Positions 24,666-34,978 are shown, counted from the stretch's first letter. The stretch is DNA of 64,000 nt from DASUAS01 sp963819475 (GCA_963819475.1 CAWFWE010000006.1:62001-126000); one strand, 5' to 3'. Numbers and translations are program-made. Notes: generated by a model from the letters alone, not told the origin.

Positions 24666-25543
24666 GGACCATCCGGCTGTCGAAGCTGCAGGCCACGGGG
24701 AACGACTTCCTCGTCTGGTCGTGGCTGCACGAGCACGCCGGGGTTCCGGGGCTCGACGCCGCGCAGGCGGCCGCGCTGTGTGATCGTCACCGCGGTGTCG
24801 GCGCCGACGGGCTGATCGTGATCAGGCCCGGCACCGACGGCGCCGACGCGGCGATGCTGCTCTACAACGCCGACGGCGGGGTCGCCGAGATGAGCGGCAA
24901 CGGCATGCGCGCGCTCGCCTGGGTCGCGGCCCGCGAGGGCCTCGGTCGCAGCGGCACGCTCACCGTCGACACCGGCGGCGGTCGGCGCGCGGTCGAGCTG
25001 ACCTTCCTCGCCGGCACCGCCGAGGTGGTCGCGGCGACCGTCGACATGGGGCCGGTCACCTTCGATCCCGCGCTGATCCCGCTCGCCGCCCTGTCGCCGT
25101 TCGACCTCCGCGCCGACTACCACGGCACGCACTACGAGGGTGACGCGGCCGGGATGGGGAACCCGCACCTCGTGCTGTTCGTCGACGACCCCGCTACCAC
25201 CCGGGTCACCCAACACGGTCCGCACCTCGAGCACGACGACCGCTTCCCGCGCCGCACCAACGTCGAGTTCGTGCGCGCCACCCCTGGGGCCACCGACGAG
25301 CTCGACATGCGGGTCTGGGAGCGCGGCGTGGGCGAGACGCTGAGCTGCGGCACCGGCGCGTGCGCGGTCGCCGCCGTCGCCCACCGGCGCGGGTTGGTGG
25401 GAGCGCGCGCCGTCGTGCACGTCCCCGGGGGCGACCTCGTGGTCGAGCTCGGCGACACCATCCGCCTCGGCGGTCCGGTCGTCCACGTGTTCGACGTCGA
25501 GGTCGAGCTGCCCGTGCCCCGGCTCCCGGAGATCGGGGTCTGA
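24662..25543 (+). CDS. dapF: Diaminopimelate epimerase (first catalytic Cys replaced by Ser)
   Basis: 293 residues. It converts LL- to meso-diaminopimelate by a two-cysteine mechanism. The substrate loop NADGGVAEMSGNGMR shows Ser78 where the family normally has Cys (CGNG). The second active-site Cys, residue 229, is kept in LSCGTGACAV. N-terminal KLQATGNDFLVW is typical. ATG 24662 overlaps the miaA stop; the earlier in-frame start at 24572 lies inside miaA. The stop overlaps the hflX ATG (TGATG). Whether Ser78 supports activity cannot be told from sequence. Confidence 0.94.
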   Translation: MRTIRLSKLQATGNDFLVWSWLHEHAGVPGLDAAQAAALCDRHRGVGADGLIVIRPGTDGADAAMLLYNADGGVAEMSGNGMRALAWVAAREGLGRSGTLTVDTGGGRRAVELTFLAGTAEVVAATVDMGPVTFDPALIPLAALSPFDLRADYHGTHYEGDAAGMGNPHLVLFVDDPATTRVTQHGPHLEHDDRFPRRTNVEFVRATPGATDELDMRVWERGVGETLSCGTGACAVAAVAHRRGLVGARAVVHVPGGDLVVELGDTIRLGGPVVHVFDVEVELPVPRLPEIGV

Positions 25544-26841
25544 TGTCCCGCCGGCGCCTCACCGCGACCGAGGTCGACCTCGGCGTCGTCCGGCAGCGCG
25601 CGCTGCTGGTCGGTACCGGCATCGGCACCCGCGACGTGGAGGCCGCGGAGGCGTCGCTCGAGGAGCTCGCGCTCCTCACCGACACCGCCGGCGCCGAGCC
25701 GGTCGAGCTCGTCCGGCAACGGCGCGACGCCCCCGATCCCGCCACCTACATCGGATCGGGCAAGGCGCGCGAGCTGCAGGAGCTCGCCGACGCCCTCGAC
25801 ATCGACCTCGTCGTCTTCGACGACGAGCTCACGCCCGCGCAGCAACGCAACCTGGAGCGCTTGTTCAGCGTCGACGTGGTGGACCGCGTCGCCCTGATCC
25901 TCGACATCTTCGCCCAGCACGCGCGCAGCCAGGAGGGCATGGTGCAGGTCGAGCTCGCCCAGCTGCGGTACCGCCTGCCGAGGTTGCGCGGCCGCGGGAA
26001 CCAGCTGAGCCAGCAGGGCGCGGGCATCGGCACCCGGGGTCCGGGTGAGACGCAGCTCGAGGTCGACCGTCGGCGCATCCTCTCCCGCGTGTCCAAGCTC
26101 GAGCGCGACCTCGACCGTCTCGCCAAGAACCGCGACACGCAACGCAAGGGTCGGCGCCGCAGCGCGATGTCCACCCTCGCGCTGGTCGGGTACACGAACG
26201 CGGGGAAGTCGACCCTCCTGAACCGCATGACCGACGCCGACGTGCTCGTCGAGGACCGGCTGTTCTCCACGCTCGACCCCACCACCCGCCGGCTGCGCCT
26301 GAGCGGCGGTGAGACCGTGCTCGTCTCCGACACCGTCGGCTTCGTGCAGCGCCTGCCACACCAGCTGGTCGAGTCGTTCCGGTCGACGCTCGAGGAGGTG
26401 GTCGACGCCGACCTCCTGCTGCACGTCGTCGATGCCGGCACGCCCGACGCCGAGCAGCAGATCGCGGCCGTGCACGCCGTTCTCCGCGAGATCGGGGCCG
26501 ACTCGGTGCCCGAGCTCCTCGTCCTCAACAAGGTCGACGTCGCCGCGCCGGGCGACGTGAAGGCCCTGTTGGGGGCCCATCCCGATGCCGTCGTCGTGTC
26601 CGCGGTCACCGGCGAGGGGACGGCTGCGCTCTTGGACACGATTGGTGCGCGCGTCCGGGCGCTCGCTCCTATCGTGGAGCTCCTGGTGCCGTACGAGCGG
26701 GGCGATGTGGTCGCCGCGCTCCACCGTGAGGGCGAGGTGCTCGTGGAGGTGCATGCCGAGGGCGGGACCCGGATCCGGGCGCGGATCCCGGGCGTCACCC
26801 TCTCCCGCTTCGACGACTTCATCGCGCCTCGCCGACCCTGA
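25543..26841 (+). CDS. hflX: HflX GTPase
   Basis: 432 residues. The N-terminal nucleotide-binding region (DPATYIGSGKARELQELA) and coiled coil with GPGETQLEVDRRRI precede a GTPase domain: G1 GYTNAGKST, G3 DTVGF, G4 NKVD. HflX splits stalled 70S or hibernating ribosomes. The ATG overlaps the dapF stop. The order miaA-dapF-hflX is conserved in actinobacteria (recalled). Confidence 0.97.
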   Translation: MSRRRLTATEVDLGVVRQRALLVGTGIGTRDVEAAEASLEELALLTDTAGAEPVELVRQRRDAPDPATYIGSGKARELQELADALDIDLVVFDDELTPAQQRNLERLFSVDVVDRVALILDIFAQHARSQEGMVQVELAQLRYRLPRLRGRGNQLSQQGAGIGTRGPGETQLEVDRRRILSRVSKLERDLDRLAKNRDTQRKGRRRSAMSTLALVGYTNAGKSTLLNRMTDADVLVEDRLFSTLDPTTRRLRLSGGETVLVSDTVGFVQRLPHQLVESFRSTLEEVVDADLLLHVVDAGTPDAEQQIAAVHAVLREIGADSVPELLVLNKVDVAAPGDVKALLGAHPDAVVVSAVTGEGTAALLDTIGARVRALAPIVELLVPYERGDVVAALHREGEVLVEVHAEGGTRIRARIPGVTLSRFDDFIAPRRP

Positions 26842-26842
26842 C

Positions 26843-28213
26843 GTGAACGGCGACGCGGTCGGGCAGCCCGACGCACGGCTGCTCGACGCGCTCGAGGTCG
26901 CGGTGGTGGTCTTCGACCGCGAGGGCAAGGTCGTGCTGGCCAACCGCCGCGCGCGCGACGACCTTGCCGCGATCGGCGAGTCGGTCGACGACGACGGCGC
27001 CTTCACCTACAGCTTCGAGCTGGTCGACGAGCACGGCGAGGTGCTGCCCACGGCCGAGCTCCCCTCGGTCCGGACGCTCCGCACCGGCGAGGTGCTGACC
27101 AACTTCGTGATGGGCCTGCGCTCGAGCGGCCGGGGCACCGCGTGGGTCATGACCGGGACGTCGCCGATCTTCGCCGACGACGGGTCCGTCACCGCGGTGA
27201 TCTGCACGTTCTTCGACATCACCGAGCAGCGCACTGCGCAACAGGCACTGCGCGCGTCGGAGGAGCGGTTCCGGCAGCTGGCCGAGAACGCCGCCGACGT
27301 GGTGTACCAGGTCACGGTGGGCCCGTCGCCGCGGTTCGAGTACGTAAACCCCGCCATCGAGTCGGTGCTCGGGTACGAGCCGGAGGAGCTCTACGACAAC
27401 CCGAGCCTGGTGATGAAGTTCACGCACGAGGACGACGTCGAACGGCTGCACGAGCTGGGCGCGGTCGGGGTCGACTCCGTGCAGTCGGTGCAGCTGCGCA
27501 TGATCCGGCGCGACGGGATCATGATCTGGACCGAGCACCGGTTGGTGCCGATGCGCGACACGGAAGGCGAGGTCACGGCGATCTCGGGCATCGCGCGCGA
27601 CGTCACCGCGCTGAAGGTGAAGGAGGCGTACCTCAGCCACCGCGCGCTGCACGACCCGCTCACCGGGCTGCCGAACCGCGTGCTGCTCCTCGACCGGCTC
27701 GAGGCCGCGTTGGCGCGCCTCCGGCGCCACCCCACGTTCCTCGCCGTGCTCTACCTCGACCTCGACCGCTTCAAGACCGTGAACGACAACCTCGGCCACG
27801 AGGTCGGCGACCGGCTCCTGCACGTCGTGGCGCGCCGGTTGCAGGACACGCTGCGACCGTCCGACAGCGTCGCCCGCCTCGGCGGCGACGAGTTCGCTGC
27901 CATCCTGCCCGACCTCGGTGACGCCCAGGAGGCGGTGCAGGTCGCGGAGCGCCTGCTCGCCGCGGTCTCGGAACCGGTCGACCTGGGCGAGGGCGACCTC
28001 GTCACCACCGTGAGCATCGGCATCGCCGGCGGCGGCGACGGTGGTGCCAGCGCGGCCGAGCTGCTGCGCCGGGCCGACTTCGCCATGTACACGGCCAAGG
28101 ACCGGGGCCGGGCCCGGGTCGAGTCGTACGACGACCTCGCGGTGGGCGACCGGGCCGGGCCCGAGCCCGAGCCCCAGCCCGAGCCCGAAGGCGGCCCGGC
28201 ACCCGACCGTTAA
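26843..28213 (+). CDS. PAS-PAS-GGDEF diguanylate cyclase
   Basis: 456 residues from GTG 26843, one base after the hflX stop. Two PAS domains (about residues 8-125 and 130-255; first ends FFDITEQRTAQQALRASEE, second ends IARDVTALK) precede a GGDEF domain (HDPLTGLPNRVLLLDRL onward) with an intact GGDEF active site near residue 346. It should make c-di-GMP in response to an unknown cytosolic signal; no membrane segment or EAL domain. The C-terminus is a short Pro-Glu tail. Confidence 0.92.
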   Translation: MNGDAVGQPDARLLDALEVAVVVFDREGKVVLANRRARDDLAAIGESVDDDGAFTYSFELVDEHGEVLPTAELPSVRTLRTGEVLTNFVMGLRSSGRGTAWVMTGTSPIFADDGSVTAVICTFFDITEQRTAQQALRASEERFRQLAENAADVVYQVTVGPSPRFEYVNPAIESVLGYEPEELYDNPSLVMKFTHEDDVERLHELGAVGVDSVQSVQLRMIRRDGIMIWTEHRLVPMRDTEGEVTAISGIARDVTALKVKEAYLSHRALHDPLTGLPNRVLLLDRLEAALARLRRHPTFLAVLYLDLDRFKTVNDNLGHEVGDRLLHVVARRLQDTLRPSDSVARLGGDEFAAILPDLGDAQEAVQVAERLLAAVSEPVDLGEGDLVTTVSIGIAGGGDGGASAAELLRRADFAMYTAKDRGRARVESYDDLAVGDRAGPEPEPQPEPEGGPAPDR

Positions 28214-28222
28214 CCTCCGCTG

Positions 28223-29368
28223 ATGGCCTTCGTCCCGCCGCCGTACCCGCACGATCGTCTCGGCCCGGTGCGGGCGGTCGCGGCCGCGGTGCCCGGCGGC
28301 ATGGTCGACGCGTCGGTCGGGACGCCGGTCGACCCGATGCCCGACGTCGTCGTCCGCGCGCTCGCCGATGCCGCGCCCGGTGCCACCGGCTACCCGCCCA
28401 CGATCGGCAGCCCCGCGCTGCGGGAGGCGGCGGCGGCGTGGATCGGGCGCCGCTTCGGCTGCGTCGTCACCATCGACGAGGTGGTCCCGTGCATCGGCAC
28501 CAAGGAGCTGGTCGCGTCGCTGCCGCGCGTGCTCTCGCTCCGCGATCCGTCGCGCGACACCGTGCTCTACCCGGCGGTCGCGTACCCCACTTACGAGATG
28601 GGCGCCCTGCTCGGCGGACTGCGGCCGGTGCCGGTGCCGGTCGACGACGGCTGGCACCTCGACCTGGCCCGGGTCGATCCCGCCGACGCGGCGCGGGCGC
28701 TGGTGCTCTGGCTCAACGACCCCGGCAACCCCACCGGGGTCGCGGCCACCCCGGCGCGGATGCGGGACGCGGTCGAGTGGGCGCGGGCGCGCGGCGTGGT
28801 GGTGGCCAGCGACGAGTGCTACGCCGAGTTCACGTACGACGCCGACGGTGTGGCCACCGCGCCGGTGACCGCCCTCGACGCGGGCACCGAGGGCGTGCTC
28901 GCGGTGCACTCCTTGTCGAAGCGCTCGAACATGGCCGGGATGCGCTCGGGCTTCGTCGCCGGCGACCGGGCGCTGGTCGGCTACCTCGGCGAGGTGCGCA
29001 AGCACGGCGGGCTCATGATGCCGGCGCCGGTGCAGGCTGCCACGGTGGCTGCGCTCGGCGACGACGAGCACGTCGCCGAGCAGCGCGACCGCTACGCGCG
29101 CCGACGCGCCGTCGTCCTCCCGGCGCTCGAGGCCCGAGGGCTGGTGCACGACGGCGGCTCGTCCACCTTCTACCTGTGGCTACGCGACCCCGACCGGGCC
29201 CGTGACGGCTGGGCGATCGCCGACGACCTCGCCACCACCGGCCTGGTGGTCGCTCCGGGCGACTTCTACGGCGACGCGAGCACCGACCACGTGCGCGTCG
29301 CGCTGACCCTCACCGACGACCAGGTGGCTCTCGTGGCCGAGCGGGCGACCGCCGGTATCAACGCCTGA
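28223..29368 (+). CDS. dapC: Succinyldiaminopimelate transaminase
   Basis: 381 residues, fold-type I aminotransferase. NDPGNPTG (about residues 170-177), SDECYAEF, and the PLP lysine in SLSKRSNMAGMR (about residue 233). It transaminates N-succinyl-2-amino-6-ketopimelate with glutamate. DapC rather than a generic aspartate aminotransferase is preferred because dapD and dapE follow directly. The gap to dapD is 30 bp. Confidence 0.9.
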   Translation: MAFVPPPYPHDRLGPVRAVAAAVPGGMVDASVGTPVDPMPDVVVRALADAAPGATGYPPTIGSPALREAAAAWIGRRFGCVVTIDEVVPCIGTKELVASLPRVLSLRDPSRDTVLYPAVAYPTYEMGALLGGLRPVPVPVDDGWHLDLARVDPADAARALVLWLNDPGNPTGVAATPARMRDAVEWARARGVVVASDECYAEFTYDADGVATAPVTALDAGTEGVLAVHSLSKRSNMAGMRSGFVAGDRALVGYLGEVRKHGGLMMPAPVQAATVAALGDDEHVAEQRDRYARRRAVVLPALEARGLVHDGGSSTFYLWLRDPDRARDGWAIADDLATTGLVVAPGDFYGDASTDHVRVALTLTDDQVALVAERATAGINA

Positions 29369-29398
29369 CCGGGTCGGCGCGACCTCTAGCCTGAGCGC

Positions 29399-30234
<836 letters not shown>

Positions 30235-30238
<4 letters not shown>

Positions 30239-31356
30239 CCAGCCCTCCGGTGGCGACCTCGGTGGTCGACGTCGACGCGGGGGATCTCCTCGCGCTCACG
30301 ACCGCGCTGGTCGCGGTCCGATCGGAGAGCCACCACGAGGCCGAGCTCGCCGACCTCGTCGAGTCGCGTCTCCGGGCGCGCGCGCCGTCGCTCACCGTCG
30401 ACCGCATCGGTACCAACGTGATCGCGCGCACGACGCTCGACCGCGACCGCCGGGTCGTCCTCGGCGGTCACCTCGACACCGTGCCCGCCAACGCGGGGAA
30501 CGAGGTGCCGCGGGTCGACGGCGACGTCCTCCACGGGTTGGGCGCGGCCGACATGAAGGGCGGCCTCGCGGTGCTGCTTCGCCTGGCCGAGGTGCTGCAC
30601 CGCGACCCGTCACCGGCCCGCCACGACGTGACGCTCGCGTTCTACGAGTGCGAGGAGGTCCGCGACGAGTTCAACGGGCTGGGCAAGGTGTTCGCCGCCC
30701 GACCCGACGTGCTCGCCGCCGACTTCGCGGTGCTGCTCGAGCCCACCGACGGGTGGGTCGAAGCCGGCTGCCAGGGCGTGCTCGTCGCCCGCGCCGGGTT
30801 CGACGGCGAGCGTGCCCACGCCGCCCGCCCGTGGATGGGCCGCAACGCCATCCACCGCGCCTCCGAGGTGCTCACCCGCCTCGCCGCCCACGAGACCGAC
30901 GTCGTCGACGTCGACGGGCTCGAGTTCCGGGAGGCGTTGCAGGTGGTCGGCATCGAGGGCGGGATCCCCGACAAGCACAACGTCGTGCCCGACCGTTGCA
31001 CCATCACCGTGAACCGCCGGTTCGCGCCGAAGTACTCGCCCGAGGAGGCGGAAGCACAGGTGCGGGCGCTCCTCGGCGGCGCCGACGACGTCGAGATCCT
31101 CCAGGCGCAGGCCGCGGCGCCGCCGAACCTCGCCAACCCGCTCGTCGACGACTTCGTGCGCGGCCTCTCGCTGCCGGTACGACCCAAGCTCGGGTGGACC
31201 GACGTCGCCCGCTTCGCGTCCCGTGGGATCCCCGCCCTCAATTTCGGGCCCGGCGACCCGACCATCGCGCACACCCAGGGCGAGCTCGTCACCCGGGCGT
31301 CGATCGATCAGGCGTACGCCACGCTCGCCGGGTTCGTCGGCGTGGCGCACGCCTGA
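30235..31356 (+). CDS. dapE: Succinyl-diaminopimelate desuccinylase
   Basis: 373 residues, M20 metallopeptidase family. Metal ligands: GGHLDTVPAN (His, Asp), GLGAADMKGG (bridging Asp), YECEEV (Glu pair) and EPTDG. The dimerisation lid has AHAARPWMGRNAIH. It frees LL-diaminopimelate, the DapF substrate. GTG 30235 overlaps the dapD stop (GTGA). It completes the dapC-dapD-dapE run and converges on the P450 gene with a 9-bp gap. Confidence 0.94.
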
Positions 31357-31365
31357 GCCGGGCGT

Positions 31366-32613
31366 TCACCGCAGGCGGACGGGGAGGCGGTCGAGCGAGC
31401 AGACCACAGTGACCAGCACGCCGGGTGTCGCCCATTCCGGCGCGCCGGTGACCTGCCAGTCGCCGAAGCGCGCGACGAGGCCTTCGAACATCACCCGCAG
31501 CTCGCGGCGCGCCAGCGCGGCGCCGAGGCAGAAGTGGGCGCCACCCCCGCCGAAGGCGACGTGGTCGTTCGGCACGCGGCCGATGTCGAACGCGAAGGGC
31601 TCGGCGAACTCGTCCTCGTCGCGGTTGGCCGACGGGTGCCAGAACGTGACGACGTCGCCCTCGTGGATGGTCTCACCGCGCAGCGCGACGTCGCGCGTCG
31701 CCGTCCGCCGGAAATAGGAGACGGGCGAGCTCCAGCGCAGGATCTCCTCGACCGCGGTGTCGATCAGCCCGGGATCGGCGCGCAGACGGGTCAGCTGCGC
31801 CGGGTGCTCGACGAAGGCGAGGAACCCGTTCGAGATCGCGTTGCGGGTGGTCTCGGAGCCGGCGGCGGCGAGCAGGAAGAAGAACAGGTCGAGCTCATGG
31901 TCGGTCAGGCGGGTGGGCGTCCCGTCGTCGTCGACGATCTCCGCCTGCACCAGCTCCGACCAGATGTCGTGGGCGGGCGCGTCGCGCTTCGCCGCGTTGA
32001 AGGAGCTCGCGTACTCGAAGAGCCGGCGCTCGGTGGCCAAGCGCTCCTCGAGGCCGACACCGCCGTTGGGGTCGAACGCCCGCAGGATGGTGTTGGTGCC
32101 GTCGAACACCGGCGTGCGCTCGCCCTCGGGGATCCCGATGATGTCGGCGATCACGTGGAGGGGGAGCAGCTCGGCGACGTCGCGCACGAAGTCGATGTCG
32201 CCGCCTTGCGTCGTCACCGCGTCGAGGATCCGCTCGGTGCGCCACCGCAGGTGGTCCTCGAGGGTGTCGAGCATGCGTGGCGTGAACCCGCGCGACACGA
32301 GGCGTCGCAGCCGCGTGTGCGGCTTCCCGTCCATGGAGATGAGCATCTTGCCCTTGCGGTTCTCGGCCGTGTCGCGGATCTGCGCGCCGTCGTAGGCGGT
32401 GAAGGTCTCGGTGTCGCGGTTGACCCGGCGCAGGTCGTCGTGGCGAGACAGCACCCAGAACGGCCCGGCGTCACCCGCGCGCAGGACGTCGGTGTCGGGG
32501 TGCTTCCAGACCGGTGCTTCGCGCCGCAGCGTGGTGAAGACGTCGTGGGGAAACCCGTGGCGGTAGCGCGTGTAGTCGCTGAGGTCGATCTCGTCGAGGG
32601 TCGGGACCGCCAC
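31366..32613 (-). CDS. Cytochrome P450
   Basis: 415 residues. I-helix AGSETTRNAISNGF (about residue 238), K-helix EEILRW, and the heme-cysteine loop FGGGGAHFCLGAALARREL near residue 350. The I-helix and the region SANRDEDEFAEPFAFDIGRV resemble the CYP125/CYP142 steroid-side-chain group as I recall it, but the substrate is not proven. GTG 32613 has AAGGA upstream. It is divergent from the LLM gene across 56 bp, which may share control. Confidence 0.93.
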   Translation of the reverse strand: MAVPTLDEIDLSDYTRYRHGFPHDVFTTLRREAPVWKHPDTDVLRAGDAGPFWVLSRHDDLRRVNRDTETFTAYDGAQIRDTAENRKGKMLISMDGKPHTRLRRLVSRGFTPRMLDTLEDHLRWRTERILDAVTTQGGDIDFVRDVAELLPLHVIADIIGIPEGERTPVFDGTNTILRAFDPNGGVGLEERLATERRLFEYASSFNAAKRDAPAHDIWSELVQAEIVDDDGTPTRLTDHELDLFFFLLAAAGSETTRNAISNGFLAFVEHPAQLTRLRADPGLIDTAVEEILRWSSPVSYFRRTATRDVALRGETIHEGDVVTFWHPSANRDEDEFAEPFAFDIGRVPNDHVAFGGGGAHFCLGAALARRELRVMFEGLVARFGDWQVTGAPEWATPGVLVTVVCSLDRLPVRLR

Positions 32614-32669
32614 GGACCCATCCTTGCATCCGCGCGTACGCTGCCGCCGGTGCGAACGGGAGGAACGAC

Positions 32670-33722
32670 GTGGCGATGAGGTTCGGGACCTACCACACGT
32701 ACCAGGTGCCGCCGTGGACGAGCACCGACCGCGTCTACGCCGATGAGCTCGAGCGCGTGCACCTCGCCGAGGCACTCGGGTTCGACAGCGTCTGGGTCCC
32801 GGAGCAGCACTTCTTCGACTACTGCGCGTGCCCTGACGCGCTCGACATGGTCGCCTACCTGCTCGGCGAGACCTCGCGGGTGCGTGTCGGCGCCGCCGTC
32901 GTCAACCTGTCGCTCACCCACCCGTTGCGCTTCGCGGAGCGCGCCGCCCTGCTCGACCGCCTCAGCGGTGGGCGGGTCGACCTCTGCATCGGTCGGGGCT
33001 ACCAGTGGCCACAGAACGTCGTGTTCGGGGTCGACGAGACCGCGACCAAGGCCCGGCTCGACGAGGGCCTCGACGTCGTGCTCTCGGCGTGGACGGGGCG
33101 CCCGTTCGCAGCCGCGGGCGACCACTTCGAGTTCCCCGAGATCCGCACCTGGCCCGAACCGGTGCGCCCGCCGGGCGAGGTCCTGCTGATGAGCGTGGGC
33201 GGCACGACGCCGGTCGAGGAGAGCGTGGCGCGCGGGCTGCCGCTCGCGTACGCGTCGCCGTTCGCGCCGGTGGAGGCGACCGCGACGATGTTCCGCCACT
33301 ACGCGCACCTGGTCGAGGAGTCCCCGCTCGACACCGACCGGGTGCTCGACCGGGCCATGGTGCTCCTCTACACCCTGCTCGCACCCACCACGGACGAGGC
33401 GCACACCATCGCCCGCAAGCCGTACGAATGGCACATGGCGCGCCTGGCCGCGTTGAGCGGCCCGGCGCGGCCCGAGGAGTGGCCGTCGTTGACGGGAGAC
33501 GTTGCGCCACCGGAGATCCCCGATACCGAGTGGGAGCGCCAGACCGCCACCAACCTGCTCTTCGACGACCCCGACGGCTTCAGCGCCAAGCTCGAGATCC
33601 TGCGCGGCGCGGGCGTGCGCAACGTCGTCTGCTGGATGGGTGTCGGCGGCGTCGCGCAGGAGCACGTGCTCCGGTCGATGCGCCTGTTCGCCGACGAGGT
33701 GCGGCCTCGGTTCGTGGACTGA
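32670..33722 (+). CDS. LLM class flavin-dependent oxidoreductase
   Basis: 350 residues, bacterial luciferase-like TIM barrel: HLAEALGFDSVWVPEQHFFD (about residues 30-49), GAAVVNLSLTHPLRFAER and LDRLSGGRVDLCIGRGYQ. These enzymes use FMNH2 or F420. The GTG at 32670 has GGGAGGA at 32658-32664; an ATG at 32676 is an alternative. Faces the P450 gene divergently, so the pair may work on one substrate (inference). Confidence 0.92.
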   Translation: MAMRFGTYHTYQVPPWTSTDRVYADELERVHLAEALGFDSVWVPEQHFFDYCACPDALDMVAYLLGETSRVRVGAAVVNLSLTHPLRFAERAALLDRLSGGRVDLCIGRGYQWPQNVVFGVDETATKARLDEGLDVVLSAWTGRPFAAAGDHFEFPEIRTWPEPVRPPGEVLLMSVGGTTPVEESVARGLPLAYASPFAPVEATATMFRHYAHLVEESPLDTDRVLDRAMVLLYTLLAPTTDEAHTIARKPYEWHMARLAALSGPARPEEWPSLTGDVAPPEIPDTEWERQTATNLLFDDPDGFSAKLEILRGAGVRNVVCWMGVGGVAQEHVLRSMRLFADEVRPRFVD

Positions 33723-33729
33723 CAGACGG

Positions 33730-34356
33730 TCAGAGGCGCCGGAGGAGCGAGACGACCTTGCCGTAGATCGTGACGTCGCGCGGGTCGAAGACCATCTCGT
33801 CCATCGTGGAGTTCTCGGGCCGGAGCACGATCTTGTTGCGCCGCCGCAGGAAGGTCTTGACCGTGGCCTCCTCGCCCGGGATGCCGGCGATGACGGTGTC
33901 GCCCGGTGCCGCCTCCGGCTGCTGGCGCACCACGACGTAGTCGCCGTCGAAGATGCCGGCCTCGATCATGGAGTCGCCCCGGACCCGGAGCATGTAGAGG
34001 ACGCCGTCGCCGGTGAAGTCCTCGGGCACCGGCAGCGTCTCCTCGATGTTCTCCGCCGCCAGCACGCCGGTCCCGGCGGCGACGTCGCCGACCAGCGGGA
34101 CGTGCCGCACCGGCCGCCGCTCGATGGGCGCGCCCGACTCGACGTCGAGGTGGACCTCCAGGGCGCGGGGCTTCGTGGGGTCGCGGGTGAGGTAGCCCTT
34201 GTCCTGCAGCGCCGCGAGGTGCGCGTGGACCGTCGAGCTCGAGGAGAGACCCACCGCCTCGCCGATCTCCCGCACGCTCGGGGGGTAGCCCCGGTGGCGG
34301 ACCTCGGCGTCGATGAACTCGAGGACCTGGCGCTGGCGGGGGGTCAGATCGGTCAT
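33730..34356 (-). CDS. lexA: LexA SOS repressor
   Basis: 208 residues. N-terminal winged helix (MTDLTPRQRQVLEFI through GYPPSVREIGEAVGLSSSST). Cleavage site Ala94-Gly95 (DVAAGTG), catalytic Ser129 (GDSM) and Lys167 (TVKTF). It represses SOS genes by binding CGAAC-N4-GTTCG and cleaves itself when RecA filaments form. The ATG at 34356 follows a -10 element by only 6 bp, so the mRNA is probably leaderless. Its own promoter contains degenerate boxes. Confidence 0.97.
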   Translation of the reverse strand: MTDLTPRQRQVLEFIDAEVRHRGYPPSVREIGEAVGLSSSSTVHAHLAALQDKGYLTRDPTKPRALEVHLDVESGAPIERRPVRHVPLVGDVAAGTGVLAAENIEETLPVPEDFTGDGVLYMLRVRGDSMIEAGIFDGDYVVVRQQPEAAPGDTVIAGIPGEEATVKTFLRRRNKIVLRPENSTMDEMVFDPRDVTIYGKVVSLLRRL

Positions 34357-34362
34357 CAGGCG

Positions 34363-34402
34363 ACGGTACCACGATCGTGTGTTCGGGGCAAACACCCGTT
34401 CG
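34363..34402 (-). promoter_or_regulatory. lexA promoter with two degenerate SOS boxes
   Basis: Minus strand: -35 TTGCCC (34386-34391), 17-bp spacer, -10 TACCGT (34363-34368). An imperfect box CGAACACACGATCG (34372-34385) fills the spacer and a second, CGAACGGGTGTTTG (34389-34402), overlaps the -35. Each has one mismatch in one half-site. Weaker boxes on lexA itself would keep a basal repressor level (inference). Confidence 0.75.
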
Positions 34403-34429
34403 GATTTTCTCGCCCGAACCCCTTGACCC

Positions 34430-34467
34430 CGAACAGGGGTTCGTGCGACGCTGCGAACGTCCGTTCG
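34430..34467. promoter_or_regulatory. Two perfect SOS boxes between lexA and the LysM gene
   Basis: CGAACAGGGGTTCG (34430-34443) and CGAACGTCCGTTCG (34454-34467), 24 bp centre to centre, about two helical turns plus. TTGACC (34423-34428) is a possible -35 for the rightward LysM gene; no convincing -10 is visible. They lie 74-111 bp from lexA and 92-129 bp from the LysM start codon. Confidence 0.85.
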
Positions 34468-34558
34468 GTGGGTCCTCCGGTAGGGCCGGGCCCGGATAAC
34501 TGTCACACCCCCGTGGTTCGCTCTCGATGCGGGCCGAGCAGACCAGGAGCAGAGGCCA

Positions 34559-34978
34559 GTGAGCCAAGCAGGTGTCATCACGATCACGACCCGGGCCACG
34601 GCACGGCAGCGACCCACGACGCTGCCGCGCCGCCACGCCGTTGCCGCCGGCGGGGCCCCGGTCGTCAACCGCGCCACCTACCGGCGTCGGCGCATCCTCG
34701 TCGCCGCCCTGGCGGTGGTGCTGGTGCTCGTGATGGCGCAGGCGGGTGCTGCGCTCGGGGGTTCCTCCCTCGCCACCCCCGAGCGCCGCCCAGCCTCCGC
34801 GTCGGAATCGGCCCGCACCTCCGCCCGCAGCACGGTCGTCCGCCCGGGCGACTCGCTGTGGTCGGTGGCCGCCCGCCTCGCGCCCGGGGCCGACCCCCGG
34901 CCGGTCGTCGACGCGCTGGCGGACGCCCGGCACGGCACCGTCCTGGTGCCGGGGGAGACCATCGAGTGGGACGGTTGA
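34559..34978 (+). CDS. LysM-domain membrane protein, candidate SOS cell-division inhibitor
   Basis: 139 residues. An N-terminal cytoplasmic segment, one membrane helix (ILVAALAVVLVLVMAQAGAAL, about residues 44-64) and a C-terminal LysM motif (VVRPGDSLWSVAARLAPGAD). A small LysM protein divergent from lexA with strong SOS boxes between them matches Rv2719c/ChiZ in M. tuberculosis and DivS in Corynebacterium (recalled), which arrest division under DNA damage. GTG 34559 has AGGAGC upstream. No cell-wall hydrolase domain is visible beyond LysM. Confidence 0.8.
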   Translation: MSQAGVITITTRATARQRPTTLPRRHAVAAGGAPVVNRATYRRRRILVAALAVVLVLVMAQAGAALGGSSLATPERRPASASESARTSARSTVVRPGDSLWSVAARLAPGADPRPVVDALADARHGTVLVPGETIEWDG

